A program made the position numbers and the translations under genes. A stretch of 64,000 nucleotides of DNA from CAZBYL01 sp964522805 (GTDB taxonomy: Bacteria; Synergistota; Synergistia; Synergistales; Synergistaceae). Positions within the stretch are counted from its first letter, which is position 1. The number at the start of each line of letters is the position of its first letter. The stretch is taken from assembly GCA_964522805.1 (NCBI GenBank), contig CAZFWP010000001.1:1-64000 (forward strand), written 5' to 3'. Below are positions 26,675 through 34,691 of the stretch, in pieces. The notes beneath the pieces were generated by a model. That model did no database searches, had not been told where the DNA came from, and saw only the letters and a program-made list of their open reading frames with translations.

Positions 26675-27249
26675 TCTTCACCAGCACCTTTGATTATGAC
26701 CTCGCGCATGGGCACAGGGCGGCCGGTAATTATCTTAATCATCAGCCGTCCGGCAAGAACTCCGGTCTCAAATGTGGGAATAAAAGACTCCCCATCCGAG
26801 GTTATTGAAAGGGTTTCCTCTCTTTTAAAACCGAGAGTGACAACCGGCACAGAAACTGCCTGGGGATAATTATCCGGGTCTCCCCATATCAGTCCCTCCA
26901 CGCCTCTGTCGTTAAGCTTGCCGAATTCGCGGGCGGCACGGCGAGCGTCTCCGTCAGTACACTTGATAAGAATATCATATTCTGAATTGGCCATGGAACG
27001 GTCAAGTCCCGCAATAAATGCCGCAGCCCAAGAAACATTCAGCTCTTTAAAAACAACGCCAACAAAACCGCTGCGGCTGGTGGAGAGGTTGCGGGCATTG
27101 CGGTCCAATCTGTAATTAAGGAGGTGAACCGCTTCCATAACTTTAATTTTGGTCTTTTCAGAAATTCTGTGGTCACCTTTGAGCACTCGGCTGACTGTAG
27201 CTTTATCAACCCCTGCCTCTTTCGCCACATCCTGCATTGTCGCTTTCAT
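26665..27249 (-). CDS. LacI-family regulator with shortened effector domain
   Basis: From ATG at 27249 the protein has 194 residues. The N-terminal 60 form a normal LacI helix-turn-helix and hinge (MQDVAKEAGVDKATVSRVLKGDHRIS, LNYRLDRNARNLSTSRSG). The first part of the sugar-binding-type core follows (to PVVTLGF at about 140), then the sequence passes directly into the family's C-terminal segment (FETGVLAGRLMIKIITGRPVPMREVIIK). About 100-140 residues of a usual 330-residue LacI protein are missing. It overlaps the binding-protein start by 10 bp, so it is the first gene of the transporter operon and probably autoregulates it. Whether it still senses a ligand is open. Confidence 0.8.
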   Translation of the reverse strand: MKATMQDVAKEAGVDKATVSRVLKGDHRISEKTKIKVMEAVHLLNYRLDRNARNLSTSRSGFVGVVFKELNVSWAAAFIAGLDRSMANSEYDILIKCTDGDARRAAREFGKLNDRGVEGLIWGDPDNYPQAVSVPVVTLGFKREETLSITSDGESFIPTFETGVLAGRLMIKIITGRPVPMREVIIKGAGEECL

Positions 27250-27288
27250 AACATCACCCATTCTGTGCAACCGATTGAATTTAAACAT

Positions 27289-27317
27289 ATTATAGGTTAT
27301 CGCTCCAGAATGGTCGA
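27289..27317 (-). promoter_or_regulatory. Promoter of the lacI-like/ABC transporter operon
   Basis: Minus strand TCGACC (27317-27312), 17 bp, TATAAT (27294-27289), 40 bp upstream of the regulator start. The -10 is perfect, the -35 matches four of six. No convincing palindromic operator was found next to it. Confidence 0.5.
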
Positions 27318-27469
27318 TAGGAAAACCTGCTTTTCTAAGGAAACACTGATGAAATAGCAGAGCCTTCGGTAATAGCAGCATACAATCCGTTGATTATAGA
27401 CGGAAAGCCGAAATCTATTATTTCGTGCGTCAAGTGATTTTTGCAAAACTTTGATTTGCCCAACCAAAC

Positions 27470-27619
27470 TTATAGTTTCTTCATCAGTCGCTTAGTTTCT
27501 TCATCATACAAGCTGTGGCAAGGGCAGCCTGTGACCCGAGAGGCGCATATAATCAGACCGGTATCTCTTGGCAAAAGCTCATCTTTGAACAGTGGCAGGA
27601 CTCTGATGCTTCCAAGCAT
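27470..27619 (-). pseudogene. Possible gene remnant, 49 codons
   Basis: A minus-strand frame from ATG 27619 to TAA 27470 encodes a protein-like sequence (LPLFKDELLPRDTGLIICASR, then CPCHSLYDEETKRLMKKL). Nine further sense codons precede the ATG before an in-frame TAA at about 27647. It has no clear ribosome site and I do not recognise the family; balanced composition and a charged end suggest the tail of a degraded gene rather than noise. Low confidence. Confidence 0.25.
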
Positions 27620-27680
27620 ATTCCAATATGATACATCTTCCGCAGCTTAGGAGGGTATTCGCCGCATGCTGAATGTGACA

Positions 27681-27729
27681 AAGGCGAAAGAACGAAGCCA
27701 CTACTATGATCAGCTCGCTCTTTCGCCTT
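27681..27729 (-). terminator. Inverted repeat after the ferredoxin oxidoreductase operon
   Basis: Arms of 15 bp (AAGGCGAAAGAACGA and its near-complement, one mismatch) flank an 18-nt loop just downstream of the beta-subunit stop. The 3' side in the minus direction has only TTTG, so termination efficiency is uncertain. Confidence 0.55.
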
Positions 27730-27759
27730 GATTGTTTCAGAGGGTATTTTTAAATATTT

Positions 27760-28689
27760 TTAGCCGCCGCACTTTTTGAGCAGTTTTTTCCAGTTGTCGT
27801 CCACGTCAGCCTGGGCTGCCGCCACCAAATCCATTCTCTCTTTGCCTTTTTTGAAAAGATGCGAGTAACGCCCCTGAGCACGAAGGAACTCTTCTAAAGG
27901 CACTTCTTTCTTAGGTCTGTAAGAAAGGCTGTATTCGCCGTTCACCACTTCATAGACCGGCCAGAAGCGGCTGTCGGCAGCAAGGGAACACAGCTTCATC
28001 TGTTCTTGCGGCTCAATTTTCCAAAAAAGAACGCAGGGAGCCAAAATATTCACAAACGCCGGGCCGGGTGTCTCCACAGCACGTTTTACCTTAGATATCA
28101 AGTCGGCTGGATTGTGCAGTGTCGTCTGAGCCACATAGGGAATATTGTGAGCAGCCACTATCTCGGTAAGGTCTTTGGCGCGCTGAAGTTTGCCGGGAAT
28201 CACACTGCCTGCCGGCGAGGTCGTGGCATTGGCACTGAGCGGGGTGGCGCTGCTTCGTTGAGCACCGGTGTTCATGTATCCCTGGTTGTTGTAGCATATA
28301 TAGGTGAAGTCGTGCCCTCTCTCAAGAGCGCCTGAGAGGGACTGCAGACCGATGTCATAGGTGCCGCCGTCGCCGCCGAAGGAGACGAACTTGATATTCT
28401 CTTTTGTCCTGCCATTTCGTCTCAACGCTCTATAAGCAGCTTCCACTCCCGATATTCCAGCACCTGCGTTTTCGAAAGCCACATGCATAAAAGGCACCTG
28501 CCATGAACTGTAAGGATAGACGGTCGTGGATACTTCCATACAACCGGTAGCTCCAACCACTACCACTGGGTCTTCCACAGCCATAAGAGCCTGACGGATA
28601 GCAGTGGGAGCTCCGCAGCCCGGACACATGCGATGCCCTTCTGTGAGCGGATTGGATTTATGGGTGAGTTCTTTGAGGTTAACCGACAT
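27760..28689 (-). CDS. porB: 2-oxoacid:ferredoxin oxidoreductase, beta subunit (TPP-binding)
   Basis: About 309 residues from ATG at 28689, preceded by GGAGGTGATAATA. It has the CPGCGAP cluster-ligand motif, the TPP/Mg motif GDGGTYDIGLQSLSGALERGHDFTYICYNNQGYMNTG, and YVAQTTLHNP. With the alpha subunit it oxidatively decarboxylates (or reductively makes) a 2-oxoacid using CoA and ferredoxin. Start overlaps the alpha-subunit end by 11 bp. Substrate (pyruvate, branched-chain or 2-oxobutyrate) cannot be told from motifs; the isoleucine attenuator upstream favours a branched-chain or 2-oxobutyrate role. Confidence 0.92.
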   Translation of the reverse strand: MSVNLKELTHKSNPLTEGHRMCPGCGAPTAIRQALMAVEDPVVVVGATGCMEVSTTVYPYSSWQVPFMHVAFENAGAGISGVEAAYRALRRNGRTKENIKFVSFGGDGGTYDIGLQSLSGALERGHDFTYICYNNQGYMNTGAQRSSATPLSANATTSPAGSVIPGKLQRAKDLTEIVAAHNIPYVAQTTLHNPADLISKVKRAVETPGPAFVNILAPCVLFWKIEPQEQMKLCSLAADSRFWPVYEVVNGEYSLSYRPKKEVPLEEFLRAQGRYSHLFKKGKERMDLVAAAQADVDDNWKKLLKKCGG

Positions 28690-29872
28690 TATTATCACCT
28701 CCGTCAAGAAGACCAATGTAGCGCACTTCTTTACTGTAGTCATTATCCTGCAAACGTTCAAACACCTGTTCCGCATCTTTAGGATAGAAGTCTCTGCCGC
28801 CAAGACCGAAGATATATTCCTGTAAAGGCACATGCTCTTTGAGACTGTAGAGAGCAGACTTTACCTCCGCAGCAAGAGGCGCCGTGCCGCCAATGCTGGC
28901 ACTTCTGTCAAGCACCGCCACTCCTTTTTTACCCTTTACCAAAACCGCCAGCTCCTCGGAGGGGAAGGGGCGGAAGAGGCGCACGCGCAGACAACCGGCT
29001 TTAATTCCTCTTTCACGCAGACTGTCCACTACATCTTTGACCACCCCGGTGGCTGAAGACATAATTATCACCAAATAGTCCGCATCGTCAGCCCTATAAG
29101 CGTCAACAGGGGCATACTTTCTGCCTGTATGAGACTCCAGCTCCTGCGACAGCTCTTGATAGACACGGGGAACATTATTCATTCCCTCCATCTGGTTACG
29201 CTTGATTTCAAAGTAATATTCAGACATGGTAAAAGAACCGTAGGACACAGGATTATCCACATCAAGAAGGGGATACTGCGCCGTGCGGACGCCGACAAAA
29301 TCCCTGACTGTTTCGTCATCGAGAAACTCCACTGCTTCGTAGCAGTGGCTGGTTATAAACCCATCCTGACAGACAAATACAGGAGTCAAAACATCTTTGT
29401 TTTCCGCCAGACGCACCGCCAGCAGCACCGTGTCATATACTTCCTGGGCATCTTCGCAATAGATCTGTACCCAGCCTGAATCACGCTCCGGCATACTATC
29501 TGAGTGGTCACAGTGGATATTAACCGGGGCACCCAAGCATCTGTTGACCAGCCCGAAGACGATGGGCGCTCTAAAGGCTGCGGCGATGGGAAATATCTCG
29601 TGCATTAGAGCCACGCCGTTGGCACTCGAAGCGGTCATTACTCTCGCACCGGCAACCGAAGCCCCCACGCAGGCGGTAATTGCGGAGTGCTCACTCTCCA
29701 CCGCCACATATTCTGATGTCACATTGCCGTTGGCGACAAATTCAGCAAAACGCACGGGAATTTCCGTTGAGGGGGTAATTGGATAAGCGGCAACAACATC
29801 GGGGTTAATTTGCCGCATTGCCTCCGCAAACGCCATATTTCCTGATGTCATCTCTCTTTTTTTATTTGACAT
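28679..29872 (-). CDS. porA: 2-oxoacid:ferredoxin oxidoreductase, alpha subunit
   Basis: About 397 residues from ATG at 29872 (GGAGGT 10 nt upstream). Motifs: EAMRQINPDVVAAYPITPSTEI at the start, EHSAITACVGASVAGARVMTASSANG, and HCDHSDSMPERDSGWVQIYCEDAQE, all characteristic of PorA/VorA. It binds TPP pyrophosphate and substrate with the beta subunit. Overlaps the ferredoxin subunit gene by 11 bp. Confidence 0.92.
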   Translation of the reverse strand: MSNKKREMTSGNMAFAEAMRQINPDVVAAYPITPSTEIPVRFAEFVANGNVTSEYVAVESEHSAITACVGASVAGARVMTASSANGVALMHEIFPIAAAFRAPIVFGLVNRCLGAPVNIHCDHSDSMPERDSGWVQIYCEDAQEVYDTVLLAVRLAENKDVLTPVFVCQDGFITSHCYEAVEFLDDETVRDFVGVRTAQYPLLDVDNPVSYGSFTMSEYYFEIKRNQMEGMNNVPRVYQELSQELESHTGRKYAPVDAYRADDADYLVIIMSSATGVVKDVVDSLRERGIKAGCLRVRLFRPFPSEELAVLVKGKKGVAVLDRSASIGGTAPLAAEVKSALYSLKEHVPLQEYIFGLGGRDFYPKDAEQVFERLQDNDYSKEVRYIGLLDGGDNNVG

Positions 29873-30206
29873 GAGCGCCAACACCTCCGGGGTTTTCTCC
29901 GTTTTGTACGGCATCATTGGCAAAGTCCGATTCCGGGTGCATCGAGATCGCCTTCACCGGGCATATCTCTGCGCAGATGCCGCAGCCCTTGCAGTAAAAA
30001 AGATTAACTCCGCATACCTTGGATTCATTATCTGTGAGTACGGAAAGGTCAGGGCATTGCACCCAGCATTTTAGGCAGGAGATACATTTGTCCAGGTCAA
30101 AAACAGGTCTCATACTACGCCACAACCCTGTCTTTACCTCTCGGGAGGAAGCACCGAAGGTCACCGTGCCGGGGGTCACATCCTGCCAGCATTTTTGTTT
30201 GCTCAT
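29862..30206 (-). CDS. porD: 2-oxoacid:ferredoxin oxidoreductase, delta (ferredoxin) subunit
   Basis: The 114-residue protein has two [4Fe-4S] motifs, CISCLKCWVQCP and CKGCGICAEICP, separated by about 25 residues as in PorD. It carries electrons from the TPP site to soluble ferredoxin. The N-terminal WQDVTPGTV is also family-typical. Overlaps the gamma-subunit stop by 4 bp. Confidence 0.93.
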   Translation of the reverse strand: MSKQKCWQDVTPGTVTFGASSREVKTGLWRSMRPVFDLDKCISCLKCWVQCPDLSVLTDNESKVCGVNLFYCKGCGICAEICPVKAISMHPESDFANDAVQNGENPGGVGAHVK

Positions 30207-30775
30207 GCCAGCACCGCCTCCTCGCGTCCTCTGTAAATAGCGCGGCGGTTGGCTTCCAAAACCTTGGGCGGAAGCTGCTTCATTTTATTGGTAAAGTGGT
30301 CGGCGAAGTTTTCTATCGGCACATCAGTAAATACCAAAGAGAGCGCACCTAGCAGCGGTGCATTGGGACGATTTTGCCCCAGTTCCTCCAGCGTAATTTT
30401 TGTGGCATCAACGACAAGAACCTTAGCCGCATCCGAAAGCTTAAGCTTAGCCCTCAAGGTAAGAGCGTCTTCCGGTGTGTTGACAAGGTAAACTGCGTCA
30501 CTGGCGCTGCCTTCGCAAGGATTAGCGCTTTCTACCATTGTCGGGTCAACCACTACTACTATATTGGGATTCTGTACACCGCAGCGGCGGCGTATAGGGC
30601 TGTCGGAAACTCTGTTATATGCTCTCATGGGAGCACCCTGACGCTCCGCGCCGTACTCAGGAAACGCCTGCACATGTTTGCCTCCCTCAAAAAGGACTTC
30701 AGCCAATATTGCTGAGGCGCTTTTTGCTCCCTGTCCGCCGCGGCCGTGCCATCTTACTTCCACTGTCTTTGCCAT
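30203..30775 (-). CDS. porC: 2-oxoacid:ferredoxin oxidoreductase, gamma subunit
   Basis: About 190 residues from ATG 30775, where AGGAGG sits 7 nt upstream (ATG 30778 is too close). The sequence MAKTVEVRWHGRGGQGAKSA and YGAERQGAPMRAYNRVSDSPI are diagnostic of PorC/VorC. First structural gene of the gamma-delta-alpha-beta operon, directly after the leader attenuator. Confidence 0.93.
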   Translation of the reverse strand: MAKTVEVRWHGRGGQGAKSASAILAEVLFEGGKHVQAFPEYGAERQGAPMRAYNRVSDSPIRRRCGVQNPNIVVVVDPTMVESANPCEGSASDAVYLVNTPEDALTLRAKLKLSDAAKVLVVDATKITLEELGQNRPNAPLLGALSLVFTDVPIENFADHFTNKMKQLPPKVLEANRRAIYRGREEAVLA

Positions 30776-30796
30776 CATAATTCCTCCTCGAATTTG

Positions 30797-30835
30797 CAAA
30801 AAAAAATGGAGCCCTTCAAAAAGTGAAGGGCTCCA
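30797..30835 (-). terminator. Attenuator terminator before the ferredoxin oxidoreductase operon
   Basis: A perfect 12-bp stem (30807-30818 with 30824-30835, arm TGGAGCCCTTCA) and 5-nt loop is followed, in the minus direction, by nine consecutive T. It lies between the isoleucine-rich leader peptide (stop at 30858) and the gamma-subunit start (30775). The leader contains GGCTCC (complement of 30880-30885), which can pair with GGAGCC of the terminator's first arm and so form an antiterminator. Confidence 0.88.
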
Positions 30836-30857
30836 CAACTCGTTTAGATATACAGCG

Positions 30858-30935
30858 CTAAGCGCCGATCCACCGAGGAGGAGCCGCGTTAATAATTATA
30901 ATAATAATGTTCTGGTTGATGATATTATTCAACAT
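30858..30935 (-). CDS. Isoleucine-rich leader peptide (attenuation control)
   Basis: A 25-codon frame (ATG 30935, TAG 30858) has nine isoleucine codons: residues 5-6, six in a row at 10-15, and 23. It begins MLNNIINQN and ends NAAPPRWIGA. GGGAGG lies upstream at about 9 nt. The promoter 30 bp upstream, the terminator after the stop and the possible GGCTCC antiterminator pairing make a classical ribosome-stalling attenuator: slow decoding at isoleucine codons would free GGCTCC (codons 17-19) to block the terminator and let the oxidoreductase operon be transcribed. The peptide itself probably has no other function. Too short for ordinary gene callers. Confidence 0.85.
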   Translation of the reverse strand: MLNNIINQNIIIIIINAAPPRWIGA

Positions 30936-30969
30936 TATAAGCAACCTCCCTCTCGAGCAGAATGGCGGA

Positions 30970-30998
30970 ATCTTAACATTAAACAATGAGCCTGTCAA
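30970..30998 (-). promoter_or_regulatory. Promoter of the ferredoxin oxidoreductase operon
   Basis: Minus strand TTGACA (30998-30993), 17 bp, TAAGAT (30975-30970). Transcription should begin near 30963, about 28 nt before the leader peptide start. Perfect -35 and ideal spacing. Confidence 0.8.
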
Positions 30999-31202
30999 AT
31001 ATTTTTAACAAAAAACTGGATATCAGAATAAAAATCAAGTGTTAAAACAACGCATTTTCACTCTTTTACCTTTTATAACAAGATATCATTCGTATATAGG
31101 CAAAACATTATAAGGTAAACAACAAAGATTGAATCAACATCAATGTTTCTGAAAAAGAGAGGGGTGAGATAAATGTAATCCCTCGAACACAGATGTTAGC
31201 CA
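30999..31202. other. AT-rich spacer between liv operon 1 end and the oxidoreductase promoter
   Basis: With the leader region the gene-free stretch exceeds 400 bp. This part is AT-rich and shows no further frame, RNA or clear terminator for the livF gene that ends at 31203. Confidence 0.4.
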
Positions 31203-31907
31203 TTAACCGCCCAGATAGGCGTCGATTACTTTCTTGTCCGTAAGCAAATCAGCACCCTTACCGTGAAGCGAGATCGTCCCAACTTCCAGAACATAGGCGT
31301 AGTCGGATACTTTCAAGGCACCGAAGGCGTTTTGCTCAACGAGCAATACCGTCTTCCCCTCTTTATTTATCTCGCAGATGATGCTGAATACTTCCTCCAC
31401 TAGAATAGGCGCCAAGCCTAAAGAGGGCTCATCCATCATAATAAGCTCAGGGTCGCTCATCAAAGCACGCGCCAAGGCCAGCATCTGCTGCTCCCCTCCG
31501 GACAGTGTTCCACCCTTTTGCCAAGAGCGTTCCTTAAGCCGGGGAAACATTGTGAAGGCCTTTTCTATGGAAGCATCAAATCCTGCACGATCCTTACGGG
31601 TGTATCCGCCCAACTTGAGATTCTCAAGCACCGTAAGCTGGGGGAAGATACGCCGGCCTTCGGGGCAGAGAGCAATGCCCATCTCAAGAATCTGCTCCGG
31701 CAAGAGGCCCATGATGTCCTTTCCCTTCCAAGTGATGCTGCCGCTTTTACTCTTTATCAGCCCGGCGATGGAGCGAAGAGTGCTGCTCTTTCCGGCGCCG
31801 TTCGCACCGATAAGAGTTACAATTTTACCCATCGGCACTTCAAGCGATATGCCGCGTATTGCGTGAATACCGCCATAGCGCACTTCCAAGTTTTCTATCT
31901 TAAGCAT
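31203..31907 (-). CDS. livF: Branched-chain amino-acid ABC transporter ATPase LivF (operon 1)
   Basis: About 234 residues with Walker A GANGAGKSS, signature LSGGEQQMLALARALM and Walker B LIMMDEPSLGLAPI, all LivF-type. ATG at 31907 overlaps the livG end by 8 bp. Last gene of operon 1 (livK-H-M-G-F). Confidence 0.93.
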   Translation of the reverse strand: MLKIENLEVRYGGIHAIRGISLEVPMGKIVTLIGANGAGKSSTLRSIAGLIKSKSGSITWKGKDIMGLLPEQILEMGIALCPEGRRIFPQLTVLENLKLGGYTRKDRAGFDASIEKAFTMFPRLKERSWQKGGTLSGGEQQMLALARALMSDPELIMMDEPSLGLAPILVEEVFSIICEINKEGKTVLLVEQNAFGALKVSDYAYVLEVGTISLHGKGADLLTDKKVIDAYLGG

Positions 31908-32682
31908 GAGCAAGAGCCTCCTTGCCTAGGTATGCCTCTATGACTTTGGGGTTGGAGCGAATCTCTGCCGGCGTTCCCTGAGCGATAAGATGTCCATAGT
32001 CAAGCACCCATATCCACTCAGAGACCCCCATAACAACTTTCATATCGTGCTCTATAAGCAATATTGTCAAATTAAATTGGTCTCTGATTTTACGGATGAA
32101 GTCCATCAGCTCCCCGCTTTCCTGCGGGTTCATTCCTGCGGCAGGCTCGTCCAATAGGAGAAAACGTGGCTTGGTAGCTAAAGCTCTGGCGATTTCCAGC
32201 CGTCTCTGGGCACCATAGGGAAGCCCCGTGGCTGTCTCCTGAGCCAAATTTTCCAGCCCCACAGATTCAAGCAGGCGCATTGACGTCTCCTTCATCTCAC
32301 GCTCTTCACGCAAACAGCTAGGGAGCAGGAAGGGCGCAGCCCACCATGGAGACTTCTGCCTTACCCAGCAGGCGGTCATCACGTTCTGAAGCACCGTGCC
32401 TCCAGCAAATAGACGAATGTTTTGAAATGTTCTGGCGATACCTGCTCGGCAAACTTCATGAGGTTTCATGCCGGTGATATCCTTATTGCAAAACAGGACC
32501 TTGCCTCCGGTAGGGTTATAGAAACCGCTGATGATATTAAAGCAGGTAGTTTTTCCCGCACCGTTGGGGCCTATAAGGCTGGAAATGGAGCCCTCTTTAA
32601 CCTCGATGTTAAAATCTCCCACTGCTGTGAGTCCGCCAAATTTTATCGTAATATTTTCTGTCTTAAGAATAGACTCCGGCAT
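31900..32682 (-). CDS. livG: Branched-chain amino-acid ABC transporter ATPase LivG (operon 1)
   Basis: The 260-residue protein has Walker A GPNGAGKTT, the LivG-specific ITGMKPHEVCRAGIARTFQNIRLF, ATGLPYGAQRRLEIARAL and Walker B LLLDEPAAGMNPQES. Start directly abuts the livM stop. Confidence 0.93.
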   Translation of the reverse strand: MPESILKTENITIKFGGLTAVGDFNIEVKEGSISSLIGPNGAGKTTCFNIISGFYNPTGGKVLFCNKDITGMKPHEVCRAGIARTFQNIRLFAGGTVLQNVMTACWVRQKSPWWAAPFLLPSCLREEREMKETSMRLLESVGLENLAQETATGLPYGAQRRLEIARALATKPRFLLLDEPAAGMNPQESGELMDFIRKIRDQFNLTILLIEHDMKVVMGVSEWIWVLDYGHLIAQGTPAEIRSNPKVIEAYLGKEALAHA

Positions 32683-33723
32683 CTATGCGTCCCCCTTCCG
32701 GCAGAAGCGCCCGGTTATGCTCTCCCAGCGGAACTCATAACCTCCGATGATTCCCTCTCGGCGATAGAGAATGATGAATAGCAGCACTACAGAGAATATG
32801 ACCATTCTCATTCCGGGGATACCAGCGATTTCAAAGGAACCGAAGCTGATGGAATCTTCCACAAACCGCAGCCATTCAAGCAATACGGTAATGACAACTG
32901 CTCCCACCATTGAACCGGTAATGGATCCCAGCCCTCCGGCAACAACGATCATCAAAATATTAAAAGTGAGCTGGAAGTTGAACATCTTCGGGTCGATCGT
33001 GGTGATCAGGCTTCCAGTCAAAGCGCCGCCTACTCCGGCGAAGAACGCTCCGACAGCAAAGGAGATAGCTTTGCACTTAAAAGTATTAATACCCATCGCT
33101 TTCGCCGCGACTTCATCATCTCTGATAGCTCTCAGACAGTTTCCGAAGTTGCTGGAAAGCAGTTTGATGATCACATAAAAGGTAAGCACGCACCAAAAAT
33201 AGTTCCAGCCCAGATTAGCATAGGCGGGGATTCCCTTAAGTCCCAAAGCTCCGTTGGTTATCGGCGTGATATTGGTGAAAACTACTCTGATGATCTCTGC
33301 AAAACCCAAGGTGGCAATGCCAAGATAGTCTCCGCCCAGGCGCAGCACAGGAAGAGCGATAAGCAGTCCGAATGCCGCAGCGACAAACCCGCCGGCAAGA
33401 ACAGAAACAAAAAATGGCGCCTGCATCACGGAAAACGGCCAGATTATCGGCTCAAGAATATACATCATCTCTTTTTGCGCAGCAGGCAGAATAAGCAAAG
33501 CACTCACATAGGCTCCTATCGCCATAAAACCGGCATGTCCCAAAGAGAACAGCCCGGTAAAACCGTAGATAAGATTCAGGCTGACAGCCAAAATAGCGTT
33601 AACGGCAATCAAATTTAATACCTGGATTTTGTAGCCGTCCAAATTACCTTGCGCCCACCAAAGAAAAACGGCGAGCACCGCCAGAGATATCAAGTTGAGG
33701 ATTATTTTTGTCCGCTGTGTCAT
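32683..33723 (-). CDS. livM: Branched-chain amino-acid ABC transporter permease LivM (operon 1)
   Basis: The 346-residue, multi-span membrane protein has LNLIYGFTGLFSLGHAGFMAIGAY, GGDYLGIATLGFAEIIRVV and GGLGSITGSMVGAV, typical of LivM. It is about 50 residues longer than the paralogue of operon 2, mainly in a loop before the second motif and at the C-terminus. One-base overlap with livH. Confidence 0.93.
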   Translation of the reverse strand: MTQRTKIILNLISLAVLAVFLWWAQGNLDGYKIQVLNLIAVNAILAVSLNLIYGFTGLFSLGHAGFMAIGAYVSALLILPAAQKEMMYILEPIIWPFSVMQAPFFVSVLAGGFVAAAFGLLIALPVLRLGGDYLGIATLGFAEIIRVVFTNITPITNGALGLKGIPAYANLGWNYFWCVLTFYVIIKLLSSNFGNCLRAIRDDEVAAKAMGINTFKCKAISFAVGAFFAGVGGALTGSLITTIDPKMFNFQLTFNILMIVVAGGLGSITGSMVGAVVITVLLEWLRFVEDSISFGSFEIAGIPGMRMVIFSVVLLFIILYRREGIIGGYEFRWESITGRFCRKGDA

Positions 33724-34616
33724 TAGATTTTATCCTCCAGCTTCTCTCCCATAAGACCTGTCGGTTTTACAAAGAGTATCATTATTAAAAGAACAAAGGC
33801 GAAAGCATCGCGATATCCGGAAAGAGCCGGGAAGAAGGCGATAATCATTATTTCCAGAAAACCGAGAATCAAACCGCCAACCATAGCCCCCTGGACAGAT
33901 CCAATACCGCCGAAAACAGCGGCGATAAAGGCTTTAAAGCCGGGAAATACTCCCATAAAGGGATGTATCTGCGGATAACGGAGTGCCCACATAATGCCGG
34001 CGGCTGCGGCAAGAGCCGAGCCTATGGCAAAGGTCAGAGCGATAATGCGGTCTACCCTCACTCCCATGAGCCTTGTGGTTTCGATGTCTTTCGAGATCGC
34101 CCTCATTGCCAGTCCCGGCGGCGTTCTGTACAGCACCCACAATAGAGCTGCCACCAATAAGAATGTCATAATCGGCACGAAAATAGCCAGCGGCAGTATA
34201 CGAATATTACCAAACTGCATCACCGTGACGAGAGCTTCCAGCCTCGGCATGGGCTTTGGCACCCCGGTAAAGAGCACCAAGCAGATATTTTCAATGAAAA
34301 AAGAGACTCCGATGGCACTGATAAGAGCAGATATTCTCGGAGCTTCACGAAGCGGTCTGTAAGCTATTCTGTCTATCATAACGCCAAGAGCCGCAGTAGA
34401 GAGAATTGCAACGAGCACAGCCAAAACCCAAGGAAGGTTTAAAACGGTAATCCCCAAAAAGACAAAATAAGCGCTCATCATAAAGATGTCGCCATGGGCA
34501 AAGTTAATCAGCCTCAGAATGCCATATACCATGGTGTAGCCTATAGCTATCAGTCCATAAAGGCTTCCCAGCGTCAAAGCATTAAAAGCATGCTGGATAA
34601 ACATGTCCAGTGTCAT
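33723..34616 (-). CDS. livH: Branched-chain amino-acid ABC transporter permease LivH (operon 1)
   Basis: The 297-residue membrane protein has NALTLGSLYGLIAIGYTMVYGILRLINFAHGD, IDRIAYRPLREAPRISALISAIG and AAVFGGIGSVQGAMVGGL, the LivH family pattern. With LivM it forms the channel of the importer. Separated from livK by a hairpin. Confidence 0.93.
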   Translation of the reverse strand: MTLDMFIQHAFNALTLGSLYGLIAIGYTMVYGILRLINFAHGDIFMMSAYFVFLGITVLNLPWVLAVLVAILSTAALGVMIDRIAYRPLREAPRISALISAIGVSFFIENICLVLFTGVPKPMPRLEALVTVMQFGNIRILPLAIFVPIMTFLLVAALLWVLYRTPPGLAMRAISKDIETTRLMGVRVDRIIALTFAIGSALAAAAGIMWALRYPQIHPFMGVFPGFKAFIAAVFGGIGSVQGAMVGGLILGFLEIMIIAFFPALSGYRDAFAFVLLIMILFVKPTGLMGEKLEDKI

Positions 34617-34640
34617 AATAATTCGCCTCGTTCCTTAAAA

Positions 34641-34664
34641 GGGGGAAGGCAAAAGCCTTCCCCC
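34641..34664 (-). terminator. Intercistronic hairpin between livK and livH (operon 1)
   Basis: A perfect 10-bp GC-rich stem (GGGGGAAGGC at 34641-34650, complement at 34655-34664) with AAAA loop, followed by CTTTTAAGG in the minus direction. It lies just after livK. Such hairpins commonly keep the binding-protein message in excess over the permease genes. Confidence 0.75.
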
Positions 34665-34691
34665 GATATTGTTTGCCTGGCAGGGATAATC

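Larger units (their letters stand above)
27250..27759. other. Intergenic region upstream of the lacI-like gene
   Basis: This 510-bp stretch contains the lacI-operon promoter, a small minus-strand frame at 27470-27619, and an inverted repeat near 27681-27729 at the end of the oxidoreductase operon, all listed separately. The rest shows nothing recognisable. Confidence 0.5.
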
